From positions 206,913,096 through 206,977,095 of the forward strand of contig CM065802.1 of assembly GCA_033398695.1 (NCBI GenBank): a stretch of 64,000 nt of DNA, given 5' to 3'. Below the pieces are notes generated by a model. That model saw nothing but the letters and a program-made list of their open reading frames with translations. It did not search any database and was not told the DNA's origin. Source of the DNA: Orobanche coerulescens (Eukaryota; Streptophyta; Magnoliopsida; Lamiales; Orobanchaceae). The position numbers were made by a program, and so were the translations under genes. This document shows positions 1 through 12,669 of the stretch, one piece after another. How positions within the stretch are numbered: the stretch's first letter is position 1; the number at the start of each line of letters is the position of its first letter.

Positions 1-829
1 AAGCTCTGATACCATCTTCTGTAACACCCCCAAAACCGACCGGGAATATTACAGCGCCGTGGGCCCCATATTGGAACCCACAAGGCTAAGATTATTTTCG
101 CAAACGTTTAAAAATACAAAAAGGCCCTTTGAAAGTAAACACACACACACAGTGGATAAAAACACAATTAATTACATTTGCAGCGGAATTATAAAAACCA
201 GAAAGAACACTCGAATCCCAACAACTACGCCATAGCCAGTATCACCGGAAAGCTCATCCCTTAACGACCGCTACCAGCTCGAACTCCGAGTACCTAAAAG
301 ATAAAGCCCACGGCCAGAATTGACCATAATACTCAACAATGATAACGATCACATCACAAAAACAATACATATCAATGTAATTACAAGGTAAGAATAATTC
401 CAATATGATCTCACCGAAGTAACCTTACCAACCTGTCACAACCATAACAATCAAATCTTACCATAACCCATGCCTCGTGTCCTTAAGTAATGAACGAATT
501 CAAATGTAATCACCTGTACTGTATCCGAAACACTACCAAGATTTCCAAACAGAAACATATCTCGAGTATAGAATAATCTGGTCAAGTTCGATTCTGTCGG
601 CTGGGTCGCACAATCGGAACCCAATACTGATAGGAACTGATATCACACGATACATCTGCAAATCAACTGTCCCGAAACAATGGCAAGTCCCGAATATCAA
701 TGCAAAACACGAATGTTGACACAGTCAATAATGATAAACAATTAATGCATCACAACGGAAATATCAATGACATGATATTTCCACACAAGATCGACAAAGG
801 GATCAACCACGAATGAGAGTACCATGATG

Positions 830-1265
830 TGGCAACTCCAACAAGATCAATGAAGAATCAATAACCGGGAATACCGGCAATACGGAAAATCCCAACTAGG
901 TCAATAAAAGGTCGACAACCGAGAATACCGACGACACAGTAAGGATCAACGAAGAATCAATAATCGAGAATACCGACGACACGGTAAACTCTAACAAGGT
1001 CAATAAGAGTCGACAACCAGAAATACCAACGGTACGATAAACTCAAATAAGATCAATAAAGGGTCAACAACCGAGAATACTGACGACACAGTAAACTCTA
1101 GCAAGATCAATAAGGACCAACAACTGGGAATACCAACGATAAGGCAAACTCCCAAACAGAATCAATAAGGATCAATAACGAACGAGACTACCAATGATAG
1201 GGGGAACTCCAAACGAGATTAATAAAGGATCGATAACAAATAAGTTTACCATCGATATGGTAACT
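830..1265 (-). repeat. Degenerate minisatellite in T1 LTR R-U5
   Basis: About seven diverged units of roughly 50-65 bp, each with a 'gatcaataa..gtcaacaaccgagaataccgacgacac' core, lie end to end. The same block occurs in the second LTR at about 5525-5955. The function is unknown. Other Tekay-like LTRs in the window (T2, T3, T5) have minisatellites in the same part of the LTR. Confidence 0.7.
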
Positions 1266-3365
1266 CCCAACGAGATCAGAAAAGGATCAACGGGAACAGA
1301 TACACGGGAGAATAAAATCGTCAACCATATACAAATCATATATATGGGATTTCAAAGACAACCCGAATATCGAACAGATCCAATTATACATGGACTGTGA
1401 ACGACCAAGCAATAAGACTCAAGATGAACGTCACGATACGCTCGATCCGGACAAGTGTCCGTGTACAAGCCAACCACGGGTATTGATCAATAAACGCCTG
1501 GTCTCGTACCTAATCAGCCTCACGAAGTACGTCTCGTGTGCACGGTTCAATATGAGGTCGAAACCAACACATGCTACACGTGCCCGTCCCGAAAATCCTA
1601 CACATGAACGATCAGAACGTATCTGACTCCAGATATGCCACGATACAACATGACAACAAATCTCGAAGAAACGCATATTCAACAAGGATCAGAAGATTTT
1701 CCAAGAGGGCAACAATAACTCGATCATGAAAGACCGACACGACCACAATGTCGTATTCCGTCAGACAATAGTCCACAACATGCTCAACAATGCATATAAT
1801 AATAATACATAAACTCCCAAGGCAGCAGCCAAGGGTCACGGAAGCATCTACTCCGGAATACTCCGGACAATATCACATAAACTCCCAAGGCAAAGAGGTC
1901 ACTAAGCATCTACTCAGGAATACTCCGGACATAGGTGCCATTTAGGTCTTATCCCCTAACACATTTCCATTCGGGTACCATACAGGTTTTATCCCCAACA
2001 CATCGGCCCCACAGATTACGGCTCAAGAAAGAGCACTTCACAAAACGTAACAAACAATGGTGCACATTCACCGTATGAAATATCAACACACACATGCAAA
2101 AATGCAACATGATGATTATCATATTCTAACAATATTACTTTACCTCAAGCTGGAGACGCTAACCTTCCACGACCAACCGCCCTGAACGAATACACGGTTT
2201 ATCCGACAATCCAAAATTATGTACAGTCCATAACAAATACCCAACCACCATCCCGAGTTCAACATCGACACGATAACTAGCCTTGATATCCAACTCCTCA
2301 TGCAATAGACCAAATTATAATTCACGTTCCCATTTCCACTAGACATCCTTAAAATCATATACATTATGATTTATCTTACATACCACCATTCCGACAATTC
2401 ATATATTCCATAATACCATTGCTATATGAATCATAAATGAAATGAAAATGAAATCATTTATTAACATTATGAACTGAGCAAGCATAACTTGCCTTGATAC
2501 CAATTCGACGAAGCCACTATCAATCCCGCCGTCTTCGTCTACAAGCTCCGCAGCCCCAGCTCGTCCGCAGCACAATGGTTAACTTCAACGATCATTAAAC
2601 GCAACCTAATGCAATAATTAGTTAACGATACGTTCAACAACAATCAACAACCGAAATGACCAACTAATCAAACTCGATGGTTCAACGACATCTCGATCAT
2701 ACGAAACCAAACCATATCAACTCTTAACAATACGAACACAAGCCGAAATTCGGTGTTCAATGGTCCTAACGATGTCTTCAACATATATACTTCCCATAAC
2801 ATCACGAATCGCAACAAACTACCAAGAACATCGAGAATATTACGATTCCATATTCATAACAACATAATCGAATCATTTGATCACCAATTCATTATCTTCC
2901 CTTAACAAAATTCTCGTAAATACCAAGAATCATCACAACAATATCAATTCAACCATCATTCATACGAAAAAGTATAGAATTTCCCAAGTTCAACTCATTG
3001 AGGCATTTCATCGAACACTTTGAAGGCATAATCCAATTTAATCATTTTAACGAAGAAATACTCGAATTTGTTCCACAAAACTTCAAGAGTATTGAATGAT
3101 TACGAGTATACAATCAAGTTCTACCAATAATCAATCAAAATGGAGCAAATCGGCCAAAACACCAAGAAACCTCAAGAACATCCAAAAACCAAAAGTTCAT
3201 GTGTTCTTACCTTCGATCCGGGTGGAGGATGATGTTAATCCATGATTCCAACTTCCAAAACATGTTGTTATAAGTTGATTCTACTCAAAACCATCATATT
3301 TGCTGAAGAAATCGCAAAAGGGACGGAGAAAAATGGAAAATGATAAGGGTGACTCGGTCCAGGCC

Positions 3366-3961
3366 TTATATAGGCCGAGACCTGCCGGCCAGTTACGTAC
3401 GTAACCGGCGGGTCCTTACGTACGTATCCGGCCGCGGCCTAACCTTCTGTCCAGTTCGTTGGGCACCCTTACGTACGTAACCGGCAGCTCCCTTACGTAC
3501 GTAATCGGCCATTACGGCCGTAACCGGCCACTGCCTACGTACGTAATCGGCCAGTCCTAGCCCCCAGCGAGTCACTGCCGACCATGCTCGGCCATCCCAA
3601 CGAGTCACGTCCGGCCATGCTCGGCCATCCCAATGAGTCACGTCCGGCCATGCTCGGCCATCCAGGTCATCTCGGCCACGACTCAGCCAGTCGCCCCGTA
3701 ACGTACGTAACACTTAATCCGTTGCGTACGTAATACGTACGTTGACTTGCTACAGCATTATACTCATATTACGTACGTAATACACCCTGTATAACGTACG
3801 TAACTCCATCCATTGACTCACCTGTCCACATCCGCGCCGAAAGCTGCCGACACCGGGCCCAACTGTCCGATTCCTCTTGTTACGTACGTAATACCTTACT
3901 CGTAACGTATGTAACACGTACCACTTAGCGTACGTTATCTCAAAGTCTTAACGTACGTTAA
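3366..3961 (-). promoter_or_regulatory. T1 LTR-a core promoter with TTACGTACGTAA palindrome array
   Basis: On the minus strand a TATA box (CTATATAAG, 3366-3374) is preceded by about a dozen copies or close variants of the 12-bp palindrome TTACGTACGTAA between 3393 and 3961. The core TACGTA is an ACGT 'A-box', the class of site bound by plant bZIP factors. That this array binds a factor is inference. A 33-bp triplication (3565-3663) lies inside the array. Confidence 0.7.
3565..3663 (-). repeat. 33-bp tandem triplication in T1 U3
   Basis: Three adjacent 33-bp units start at 3565, 3598 and 3631, each containing CGAGTCAC and CCATGCTCGGCCATC. They recur at 8269-8367 in the second LTR. They give rise to the repetitive minus-strand open frame over 3393-3713, which I do not call a gene. 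Confidence 0.85.
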
Positions 3962-4327
3962 CAAATCCATACTTAGCCATTTCCGCCCCTGTCTGTCGTC
4001 TCAATAAACCGAACACATACACGCGACACACCGAATACATATACTCGTTCCGATAACATTTCCATACGATACATCTGATGCACGATACCCCCAATTACAA
4101 CTGTCGACCAAGTACGGCAATCATACAAATACTCATACGGTATATCCGACATCGAAAACACACCAAGCATGTAATATCCTAGAATCAAAATAACCTCGAT
4201 AGACATACTGGCACGGCTGTCATGGTTTCCAAAATTATCCACTCATATCGTGTCGGTCCCACTCTGTACAGTACATCCCAGATAAAATAATGCGAAAAAA
4301 TTCATAGTGAAATTCTAGGATATTACA

Positions 4328-4719
4328 TATCTACCCACTTAAATAAGTTTCGTCCTCGAAACTCAAAATCCTATCACAATCAGTATCTCAATCCCGAAAT
4401 ATCTCAGAATCACGACACCATACTCAAATAATCATCATCAAAACTGAAATAACTGAAAGAACAAACTTACAGGTCCGTGAAGTCGATGATCTTCCGTGAT
4501 ACCAGCATACGACTCCCATACAAAGTCTCAACACACTAACAACACACCGACATCGCAATACAGCAATTTGAAAATATTTCAAAAATTTTGAAACCTCCAA
4601 AATCGGTTTGACTCAAAAGTCAGAAAATCATTTTCAAAAGTCACGCTACTACCGCACTGGTAGAGCCACATAACACACACGCCCGGGTTTTACGAAACCC
4701 AAGCTCTGATACCATCTTC
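4328..4719 (-). other. T1 complete interior (392 bp, no coding capacity)
   Basis: On the minus strand the order is primer site (4703-4714, exact TGGTATCAGAGC), about 340 bp of non-coding sequence, a GACGAAACTT block and a polypurine-rich tract (about 4328-4341) directly before the 3' LTR. Retention of only primer site and PPT resembles a TRIM interior, although the LTRs are far larger than those of TRIMs. Confidence 0.85.
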
Positions 4720-7700
4720 TGTAACACCCCCAAAACCGACCGGGAATATTAAGCGCCGTGGGCCCCATATTGGAACCCACAAGGCTAAAATTATTTTCGC
4801 AAACGTTTAAAAATACAAAAAGGCCCTTTTAAAGTAAACACACACACGCAGCGGATAAAAACACAATTAATTACATTTGCAGCGGAATTATAAAAACCAG
4901 AAAGAACACTCGAATCCCAACAACTACGCCATAGCCAGTATCACCGGAAAGCTCATCCCTTAACGACCGCTACCAGCTCGAACTCCGAGTACCTAAAAGA
5001 TAAATCCCACGACGGGGTCAGCCATAATACTCAACAATGATAACGATCACATCACAAAAACAATACATATCAATGTAATTACAAGGTAAGAATAATTCCA
5101 ATATGATCTCACCGAAGTAACCTTACCAACCTGTCACAACCATAACAATCAAATCTTACCATAACCCATGCCTCGTGTCCTTAAGTAATGAACGAATTCA
5201 AATGTAATCACCTGTACTGTATCCGAAACACTACCAACATTTCCAAACATAAACATATCTCGAGTATAGAATAATCTGGTCAAGTTCGATTCTGTCGGCT
5301 GGGTCGCACAATCGGAACCCAATACTGATAGGAACTGATATCACACGATACATCTGCAAATCAACTGTCCCGAAACAATGGCAAGTCCCAAATATCAATG
5401 CAAAACACGAATGTTGACACAGTCAATAATGATAAACAATTAATGCATCATAACGGAAATATCAATGACATGATATTTCCACACAAGATCGACAAAGGGA
5501 TCAACCACGAACGAGAGTACCATGATGTGGCAACTCCAACAAGATCAATGAAGAATCAATAACCGGGAATACCGGCAATACGGCAAATCCCAACAAGGTC
5601 AATAAAAGGTCGACAACCGAGAATACCGACGACACAGTAAGGATCAACGAAGATCAATAATCGAGAATACCGACGACACGGTAAACTCTAACAAGGTCAA
5701 TAAGAGTCGACAACCAGAAATACCAACGGTACAATAAACTCAAATAAGATCAATAAAGGGTCAACAACCGAGAATACTGACGACACAGTAAACTCTAGCA
5801 AGATCAATAAGGACCAACAACTGGGAATACCAACGATAAGGCAAACTCCCAAACAGAATCAATAAGGATCAATAACGAACGAGACTACCAATGATAGGGG
5901 GAACTCCAAACGAGATTAATATAGGATCGATAACAAATAAGTTTACCATCGATATGGTAACTCCCAACGAGATCAGAAAAGGATCAACGGGAACAGATAC
6001 ACGGGAGAATAAAATCGTCAACCATATACAAATCATATATATGGGATTTCAAAGACAACCCGAATATCGAACAGATCCAATTATACATGGACTGTGAACG
6101 ACCAAGCAATAAGACTCAAGATGAACGTCACGATACGCTCGATCTGGACAAGTGTCCGTGTACAAGCCAACCACGGGTATTGATCAATACAAGCCTGGTC
6201 TCGTACCTAATCAGCCTCACGAAGTACGTCTCATGTGCACGGTTCAATATGAGGTCGAAACCAACACATGCTACACGTGCTCGTCCCGAAAATCCTACAC
6301 ATGAATGATCAGAACGTATCTGACTCCAGATATGCCACGATACAACATGACAACAAATCTCGAAGAAACGCATATTCAACAAGGATCAGAAGATTTTCCA
6401 AGAGGGCAACAATAACTCGATCATGAAAGACCGACACGACCACAATGTCGTATTCCGTCAGACAATAGTCCACAGCATGCTCAACAATGCATATAATAAT
6501 AATACATAAACACCCAAGGCAGCAACCAAGGGTCACGGAAGCATCTACTCAGGAATACTCCGGACCATATCACATAAACTCCCAAGGCAGCAGCCGAGGG
6601 TCACGGAAGCATCTACTCAGGAATACTCCGGACATAGGTGCCATTTAGGTCTTATCCCCTAACACATTTCCATTCGGGTACCATACAGGTTTTATCCCCA
6701 ACACATCGGCCCCACAGATTACGGCTCAAGAAAGAGCACTTCACAAAACGTAACAAACAATGGTGCACATTCACCGTATGAAATATCAACACACACATGC
6801 AAAAATGCAACATGATGATTATCATATTCTAACAATATTACTTTACCTCAAGCTGGAGACGCTAACCTTCCACGACCAACCGCCCTGAACGAATACACGG
6901 TTTATCAGACAATCCAAAATTATGTACAGTCCATAACAAATACCCAACCACCATCCCGAGTTCAACATCGACACGATAACTAGCCTTGATATCCAACTCC
7001 TCATGCAATAGACCAAATTATAATTCACGTTCCCATTTCCACTAGACATCCTTAAAATCATATACATTATGATTTATCTTACATACCACCATTCAGACAA
7101 TTCATATATTCCATAATACCATTGCTATATGAATCATAAATGAAATGAAAACGAAATCATTTATTAACATTATGAACTGAGCAAGCATAACTTGCCTTGA
7201 TACCAATTCGACGAAGCCACTATCAATCCCGCCGTCTTCGTCTACAAGCTCCATGACCCGGCTCGTCGCAAAGACAATGGTTAACTTCAACGATCACTAA
7301 ACGCAACCTAATGCAATAATTAGTTAACGATATGTTCAACAACAATCAACAACCGAAATGACCAACTAATCAAACTCGATGGTTCAACGACATCTCGATC
7401 ATACGAAACCAAACCATATCAAGTCTTAACAATACGAACACAAGCCGAAATTCGGTGTTCAATGGTCCTAACGATGTCTTCAACATATATACTTCCCATA
7501 ACATCACGAATCGCAACAAACTACCAAGAACATCGAGAATATTACGATTCCATATTCATAACAACATAATCGAATCATTTGATCACCAATTCATTATCTT
7601 CCCTTAACAAAATTCTCGTAAATACCAAGAATCATCACAACAATATCAATTCAACCATCATTCATACGAAAAAGTATAGAATTTCCCAAGTTCAACTCAT

Positions 7701-9031
7701 TGAGGCATTTCATCGAACACTTTGAAGGCATAATCCAATTTAATCATTTTAACGAATAAATACTCGAATTTGTTCCACAAAACTTCAAGAGTATTGAATG
7801 ATTACGAGTATACAATCAAGTTCTACCAATAATCTGAATCAAAATGGAGCAAATCGGCCAAAACACCAAGAAACCTCAAGAACATCCAAAAACCAAAAGT
7901 TCATGTGTTCTTACCTTCGATCCGGGTGGAGGATGATGTTAATCCATGATTCCAACTTCCAAAACATGTTGTTATAAGTTGATTCTACTCAAAACCATCA
8001 TATTTGCTGAAGAAATCGCAAAAGGGACGGAGAAAAATGGAAAATGATAAGGGTGACTCGGTCCAGGCCTTATATAGGCCGAGACCTGCCGGCCAGTTAC
8101 GTACGTAACCGGCGGGTCCTTACGTACGTAGCCGGCCGCGGCCTAACCTTCTGTCCAGTTCGTTCGGCACCCTTACGTACGTAACCGGCAGCTCCCTTAC
8201 GTACGTAATCGGCCATTACGGCCGTAACCGGCCACTGCCTACGTACGTAATCGGCCAGTCCTAGCCCCCAGCGAGTCACTGCCGACCATGCTCGGCCATC
8301 CCAACGAGTCACGTCCGGCCATGCTCGGCCATCCCAACGAGTCACGTCCGGCCATGCTCGGCCATCCAGGTCATCTCGGCCACGACTCGGCCAGTCGCCC
8401 CGTAACGTACGTAACACTTAATCCGTTGCGTACGTAATACGTACGTTGACTTGCTACAGCATTATACTCGTATTACGTACGTAATACACCCTGTATAACG
8501 TACGTAACTCCATCCATTGACTCACCTGTCCACATCCGCGCCGAAAGCTGCCGACACCGGGCCCAACTGTCCGATTCCTCTTGTTACGTACGTAATACCT
8601 TACTCGTAACGTACGTAACACGTACCACTTAGCGTACGTTATCTCAAAGTCTTAACGTACGTTAACAAATCCATACTTAGCCATTTCCGCCCCTGTCTGT
8701 CGTCTCAATAAACCGAACACATACACGCGACACACCGAATACATATACTCGTTCCGATAACATTTCCATACGATACATCTGATGCACGATACCCCCAATT
8801 ACAATTGTCGACCAAGTATGGAAATCATACAAATACTCATACGGTATATCCGACATCGAAAACACACCAAGCATGTAATATCCTAGAATCAAAATAACCT
8901 CGATAGACATACTGGCACGGCTGTCATGGTTTCCAAAATTATCCACTCATATCGGGTCGGTCCCACTCTGTACAGTACATCCCAGATAAAATAATGCGAA
9001 AAAATTCATAGTGAAATTCTAGGATATTACA
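4720..9031 (-). repeat. T1 LTR, copy b (4312 bp)
   Basis: Near-identical to copy a along its full length, with scattered substitutions and small indels; several of these sit at CAG/CTG (for example 5004-5024 and 7247-7272). It is the 5' LTR of the rightmost T1 unit. Its outer end (9031) joins directly to the TATAAAT box of the truncated T2 LTR. Confidence 0.88.
8070..8665 (-). promoter_or_regulatory. T1 LTR-b core promoter with palindrome array
   Basis: Same layout as copy a: minus-strand TATA box at 8070-8078 and the TTACGTACGTAA array from 8097 to 8665. One variant in copy a (CGTATGTAA near 3905) is a clean palindrome half (CGTACGTAA) here. Confidence 0.7.
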
Positions 9032-11091
9032 TATAAATACTGGACAGCAGGCTTCACTTTGTCATTTCTCATTTTCTTCATCCCTTCCGACGGGAGCGAG
9101 CTCCAGAGGCGATTTTGAGCGACCTTCTTCCTCAAGCTTCATCTCGGAGTGGATTTGTAGATGTTTAACAACATCTAATCATCTACTTTGCTCAAATCAA
9201 GGTAATCTCTTCTTAGAACCCTAGTTTCTTGAATTTGGGATTTTTCCTTGGATTTGTGATTCTTAACCGATCTCATCCGATCGGTTGTGTATTCTTGTTT
9301 TTCTTGACCGTAATCTTCAGATGTTGTTAACCGTTCATCGATTTTTATCGCCCGGATAAACGATTCTTGATTTCTTTAAGAACACTTAGATCCTTGTTGT
9401 TTTTAGGATCGTTTCGGATTTCGATTAGTGTTATTGATTCGTGGTGATGTTATTTTCGTAGTATTCGTGGGATTTGCCGAATCCTTGGTCGTTTTTGGAA
9501 GCTCGAGAACTATCCGACCATGTTCGTTCGTTGTTCGGTTGCTCGTGGTATCGAGGCAAGTATCTTGTCCATACGTTTCATGTTTCGTAGGCGTAATTAT
9601 TGATAAATGATTTTATGTGAAACTCAATGTTTAATGAACGTAAAAAGGGATCGGTATGTTCTCGATAAATGTTGTCTTTCAACGATAATTCGTATACTTC
9701 GTGAATATGTGTTCTCGGAATATGTGTGTTGGTTTTGTATGTTGAAAGATAATATGATCACTTCGAGTGAGTTTAATAGACCATAATCCTTTGCCGGGGA
9801 TTACGAATTGTTATTGTGTACTTGTTCGGTAAGAACGTAATGTGTGTGATATTAGTTGTGACTCCTTTGAAAGGAGGTTGTGATGTTTAAGTGTTGCTTG
9901 GCTTGATGTTCTGCTCATTGTTATGTGATCGTTGAAAGTGATGTGCCTCCGGGTAGGATTGTTGAATCTCCGGGATCCATGCTTGCTAGTATGGGTCGGG
10001 CGTGACCGTAGGGTTATCCAATCCGCGTATGTCTTGCGGGGACTCCGAGGTTCGGGGCTTGCTAGCCCGATGCCGAGATAACTTGTGGGGTTATCATCGG
10101 GTATGTCTTGCGGGGACTCCGAGGTTCGTGGCTTGTTAGCCCGATGCCGGGATAACTTATGGTTGTGGTTTGGAATGGTTCTGTGACGGTTGTCACGAGG
10201 ATATGTGATTTGGTATGGTTTCCTATTGGGTTATTCACTCGGGTATGTTCTATGGGAGCATCTGAGGTTCGTGGCTTGTTAGCACGGGACGCGAATAATC
10301 CTTAGGAACATGTGTTATGTGATATGGGTCGTGGACCCTATGGCTTATTATTTGGGTCTTAGACCCCGTGTGTTGTGAATTGGATCGTGAATCCACGTTT
10401 TATTATTGGAATCGTATTTTGGAAAGATGATTTTGGGCCGTGTCCCCAACTGTTTTCGAAAGACTTGAGAATTCCTTAATTCTAAATGTTTTCAAACTCA
10501 GAGATCGTAAAATATTTTGTATGGGATACATGGTTCTATTCCTACCTTTTATAAATCAAACTATTTGATTAAGTGAATTATCTCGGGAAATATATTCAAG
10601 ATTTTTATATTCTTGGAGTATGTTGCGTATGACTTGTATTTACATTTTATACTTGCACTAGCAAAACGGTGGAGTTTTGCTAACCCCAGTATTCGTGGGG
10701 TGGATGTCTGTATTGCGTCAGTGCGGCGGGTTGTTGGGGAGCGAATCACGGGATCGATACGAAGGATGATGGAAGGCAGCGATACTAATCACATGAAGAC
10801 CATTCGTTGAATATTTTGGTAGAGTCTCAGTATTTGGCCCTCCGTTGTGTAGTTTTCCCATTTTATGGGTATATTGTTGTATTCCAACCCCTGCGTGGGT
10901 ATGAGTTTTAAGTCGAGTTGTATATGTTTGATGTATGGTATTGTGGTAAAAGACCAAATCGGTCTAGCAGCTCATTATGTAGCCATGTCGGCATGTGACG
11001 TGAGGTATTGTTTTAGTTTTTAGCCTGGTAGATCCTCACGGAGAGGGTCTGCGGCGCTGTAATATTCCCAAACAGATTTGGGGGTGTTACA
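9032..11091 (+). repeat. T2 LTR copy a, lacking its first 557 bp
   Basis: It aligns with 14989-17050 of the next LTR, starting exactly at the TATAAAT box. The upstream U3 has been separated by the T1 insertion. It contains three diverged units built around GAGGTTCG..GCTTG (about 10020-10310) and the two hairpins at 10660-10700. Confidence 0.88.
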
Positions 11092-11096
11092 GAATA

Positions 11097-11108
11097 TGGT
11101 ATCGGAGC
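11097..11108 (+). promoter_or_regulatory. T2 primer-binding site, unit 1
   Basis: TGGTATCGGAGC lies 5 bp after the LTR end. It differs from the canonical plant initiator-Met primer site TGGTATCAGAGC at one base. Confidence 0.85.
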
Positions 11109-11410
11109 TTAGGTTGAGGAAACCTAGGCTGTCGGGTTGAGTTGTGTATTGTGAGGTCTTGTCTTGTCAGATTTGGTCTGACTGAGTGGTGTCGCGACGC
11201 GTCGTCTGAGTTGTCGGTCGTGATTAGTATCGAGGCGCAACCATCATATTCGTGCGATCTGTGGATGTAAGTCTCCCTACTTTGTTGTGTCTCGTGTTAT
11301 ACGAGTTTATGTGATTCTGTGTTATTATGTGGAGTTTAATTGTGCCTCGTGAATACTTACTCCATACTTGGTTGACTCTCGTATTGTGTTGGAATAAAGA
11401 GTAGTACCGG

Positions 11411-11464
11411 TATGTATGTATGTATGTATGTATGTATGTATGTATGTATGTATGTATGTATGTA
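11411..11464 (+). repeat. (TATG)n microsatellite in T2 leader, 54 bp
   Basis: About 13.5 perfect units. The orthologous tract in unit 2 (17370-17408) has about 10, so the two interiors differ here by about four units. On the minus strand it makes long Tyr/Ile/His/Thr-repeat frames, which are artefacts. Confidence 0.95.
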
Positions 11465-11902
11465 TACATCTTTGTGTGAAATCATTTTTACGGAGCGATG
11501 TTTTGGATTGGTTACTCAATAAAAGTTTATCCATGTGGTATTTCAATTTCAAATGTTTTGGGGAAGTCACGTAAATTCTATTTAAAAACATCCTTCAGGG
11601 AAGAAAAATGATTTGATTTTCGTATGATGACCTCGAGAACGAAGATTTTGAGAATTCAACCTCATATATTTTATTTTCATCTTGCATTGAAAATTTTCAA
11701 AATTCGATTTTTAAATGCTTAAACGAGGTCTACCAAAAGTTTACTTGAGACGTGACTTTCGCCTTCAACTTTTTGGTTAAAAGATATGTAGTGAGGATGT
11801 AAATTGTTGGCGTTTGGATTAGTATGTTGTTGATTACTTGTAACCCTCGACTTTTGATATTACTTGGTATATGCTCATGGATGTGTGCTGGATTGGAATA
11901 GC

Positions 11903-11938
11903 TAGCGCGCGCTAACATGGTATGGCTAGCGCACGCTA
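11903..11938 (+). promoter_or_regulatory. Pair of TAGCGYRCGCTA palindromes in T2 leader
   Basis: TAGCGCGCGCTA at 11903-11914 and TAGCGCACGCTA at 11927-11938, with centres 24 bp apart. They are repeated in unit 2 at 17846-17857 and 17870-17881. The same motif fills the T2 U3, so this is a second cluster about 800 bp downstream of the LTR. Role unknown. Confidence 0.8.
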
Positions 11939-12669
11939 AGTCTCTATTAAATCATATACTAAATGGTCTGATCAGAAGCCCGGAAATTGCATTCTGGCCA
12001 TCGGTCTAACTTTTGCGATTGTTAGGCTGACCATTTGTGACCGTACTCTATGTGTGTTGTTCAGGAATAACAATTGTTGTGTGGTTATGTGTAATTTGAA
12101 CTGTGTTCTTGTCCGCTGCGTGTGTACAGTTCAAAATGATTTTTTTAGTACTTTTACCAAATAGTGTGTGTTTTAAAATGACCTTTCGGGTTCGTAAATT
12201 TGAGTTATTTCGTTGACCCTTTTTCCTAACTCTTTTGTCGGGTGACTTAACGTATATTTTGAAACTATTGAGTTTTCGCGTCTTCGCCGTGTAATTTCAA
12301 TGGTATTTTATTACGATATCTGGTATTGGAAAATGACTTTTGGTGAGTATTTGGAAAGTATTACCGTCATCGGCCTTTTTGGCATTTTTGAACGTTTTTG
12401 AAAATGTTTTTCAACTTGGTGAGTTCCGGCGCGGAACCCGTACAGAAAATGATTTTGATATAGTGAATGACTTTAATTTCATTGCATTTATAATTCACAT
12501 AACAAAGACATTATTAATGAAGATTGTCGGGATAACACTTTGTATACTGTGCTCTAGCTTGAATTAAATCGTAATATGTATATGATTTAATGGTATGATT
12601 ATAGACGGAAATGTGAATATCTTGCTATGTGTTATGATCTTTCGTTACCATAGGTTATTATTTGTTAGT

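Larger units (their letters stand above)
20..4327 (-). repeat. T1 LTR, copy a (4308 bp)
   Basis: Boundaries are set by the terminal TG...CA, the primer site immediately left of 20 and the polypurine tract immediately right of 4327. On the minus strand U3 runs from 4327 to about 3372 (TATA box). R-U5 would then be over 3.3 kb, which is extremely long. It contains degenerate 50-65-bp repeats (about 830-1265) and no convincing gene. The short open frames inside it follow simple repeats and have no recognisable domain. Confidence 0.88.
1..9031 (-). mobile_element. T1: tandem array of a non-coding Ty3-type LTR element
   Basis: Two near-identical LTRs (20-4327 and 4720-9031) repeat with a 4700-bp period and are joined by a 392-bp interior. 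Read on the minus strand, each LTR starts TGTAATATCC, ends GGGTGTTACA and is followed by a perfect initiator-Met primer site (TGGTATCAGAGC; reverse complement at 4703-4714 and 3-14). The 3' LTR of a single element should be followed by a target-site duplication. Here it is followed by another primer site, so the LTR at 20-4327 is shared by two units and the array continues left of the window. No gag or pol is present. The right end abuts the TATA box of a T2 LTR. The TGTAAYATCC/GTTACA ends and the GACGAAACTT block before the PPT resemble Tekay-type elements; clade placement is inferred. Confidence 0.85.
11109..12669 (+). other. T2 unit-1 leader between primer site and gag
   Basis: 1.56 kb without a credible gene. 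It holds a TATG microsatellite (11411-11464), a pair of TAGCGYRCGCTA palindromes (11903-11938) and several upstream ATGs with short frames. The corresponding leader in unit 2 is 17068-18612. Confidence 0.8.

Noticed and set aside
3393..3713. 106-codon minus-strand frame in the T1 LTR, repeated at 8097-8417
   Set aside because: It follows the 33-bp triplication and the palindrome array in U3; it has no known motif and lies upstream of the element's own TATA box.
11224..11591. Minus-strand frames rich in Tyr-Ile-His-Thr
   Set aside because: Produced by the (TATG)n microsatellite.
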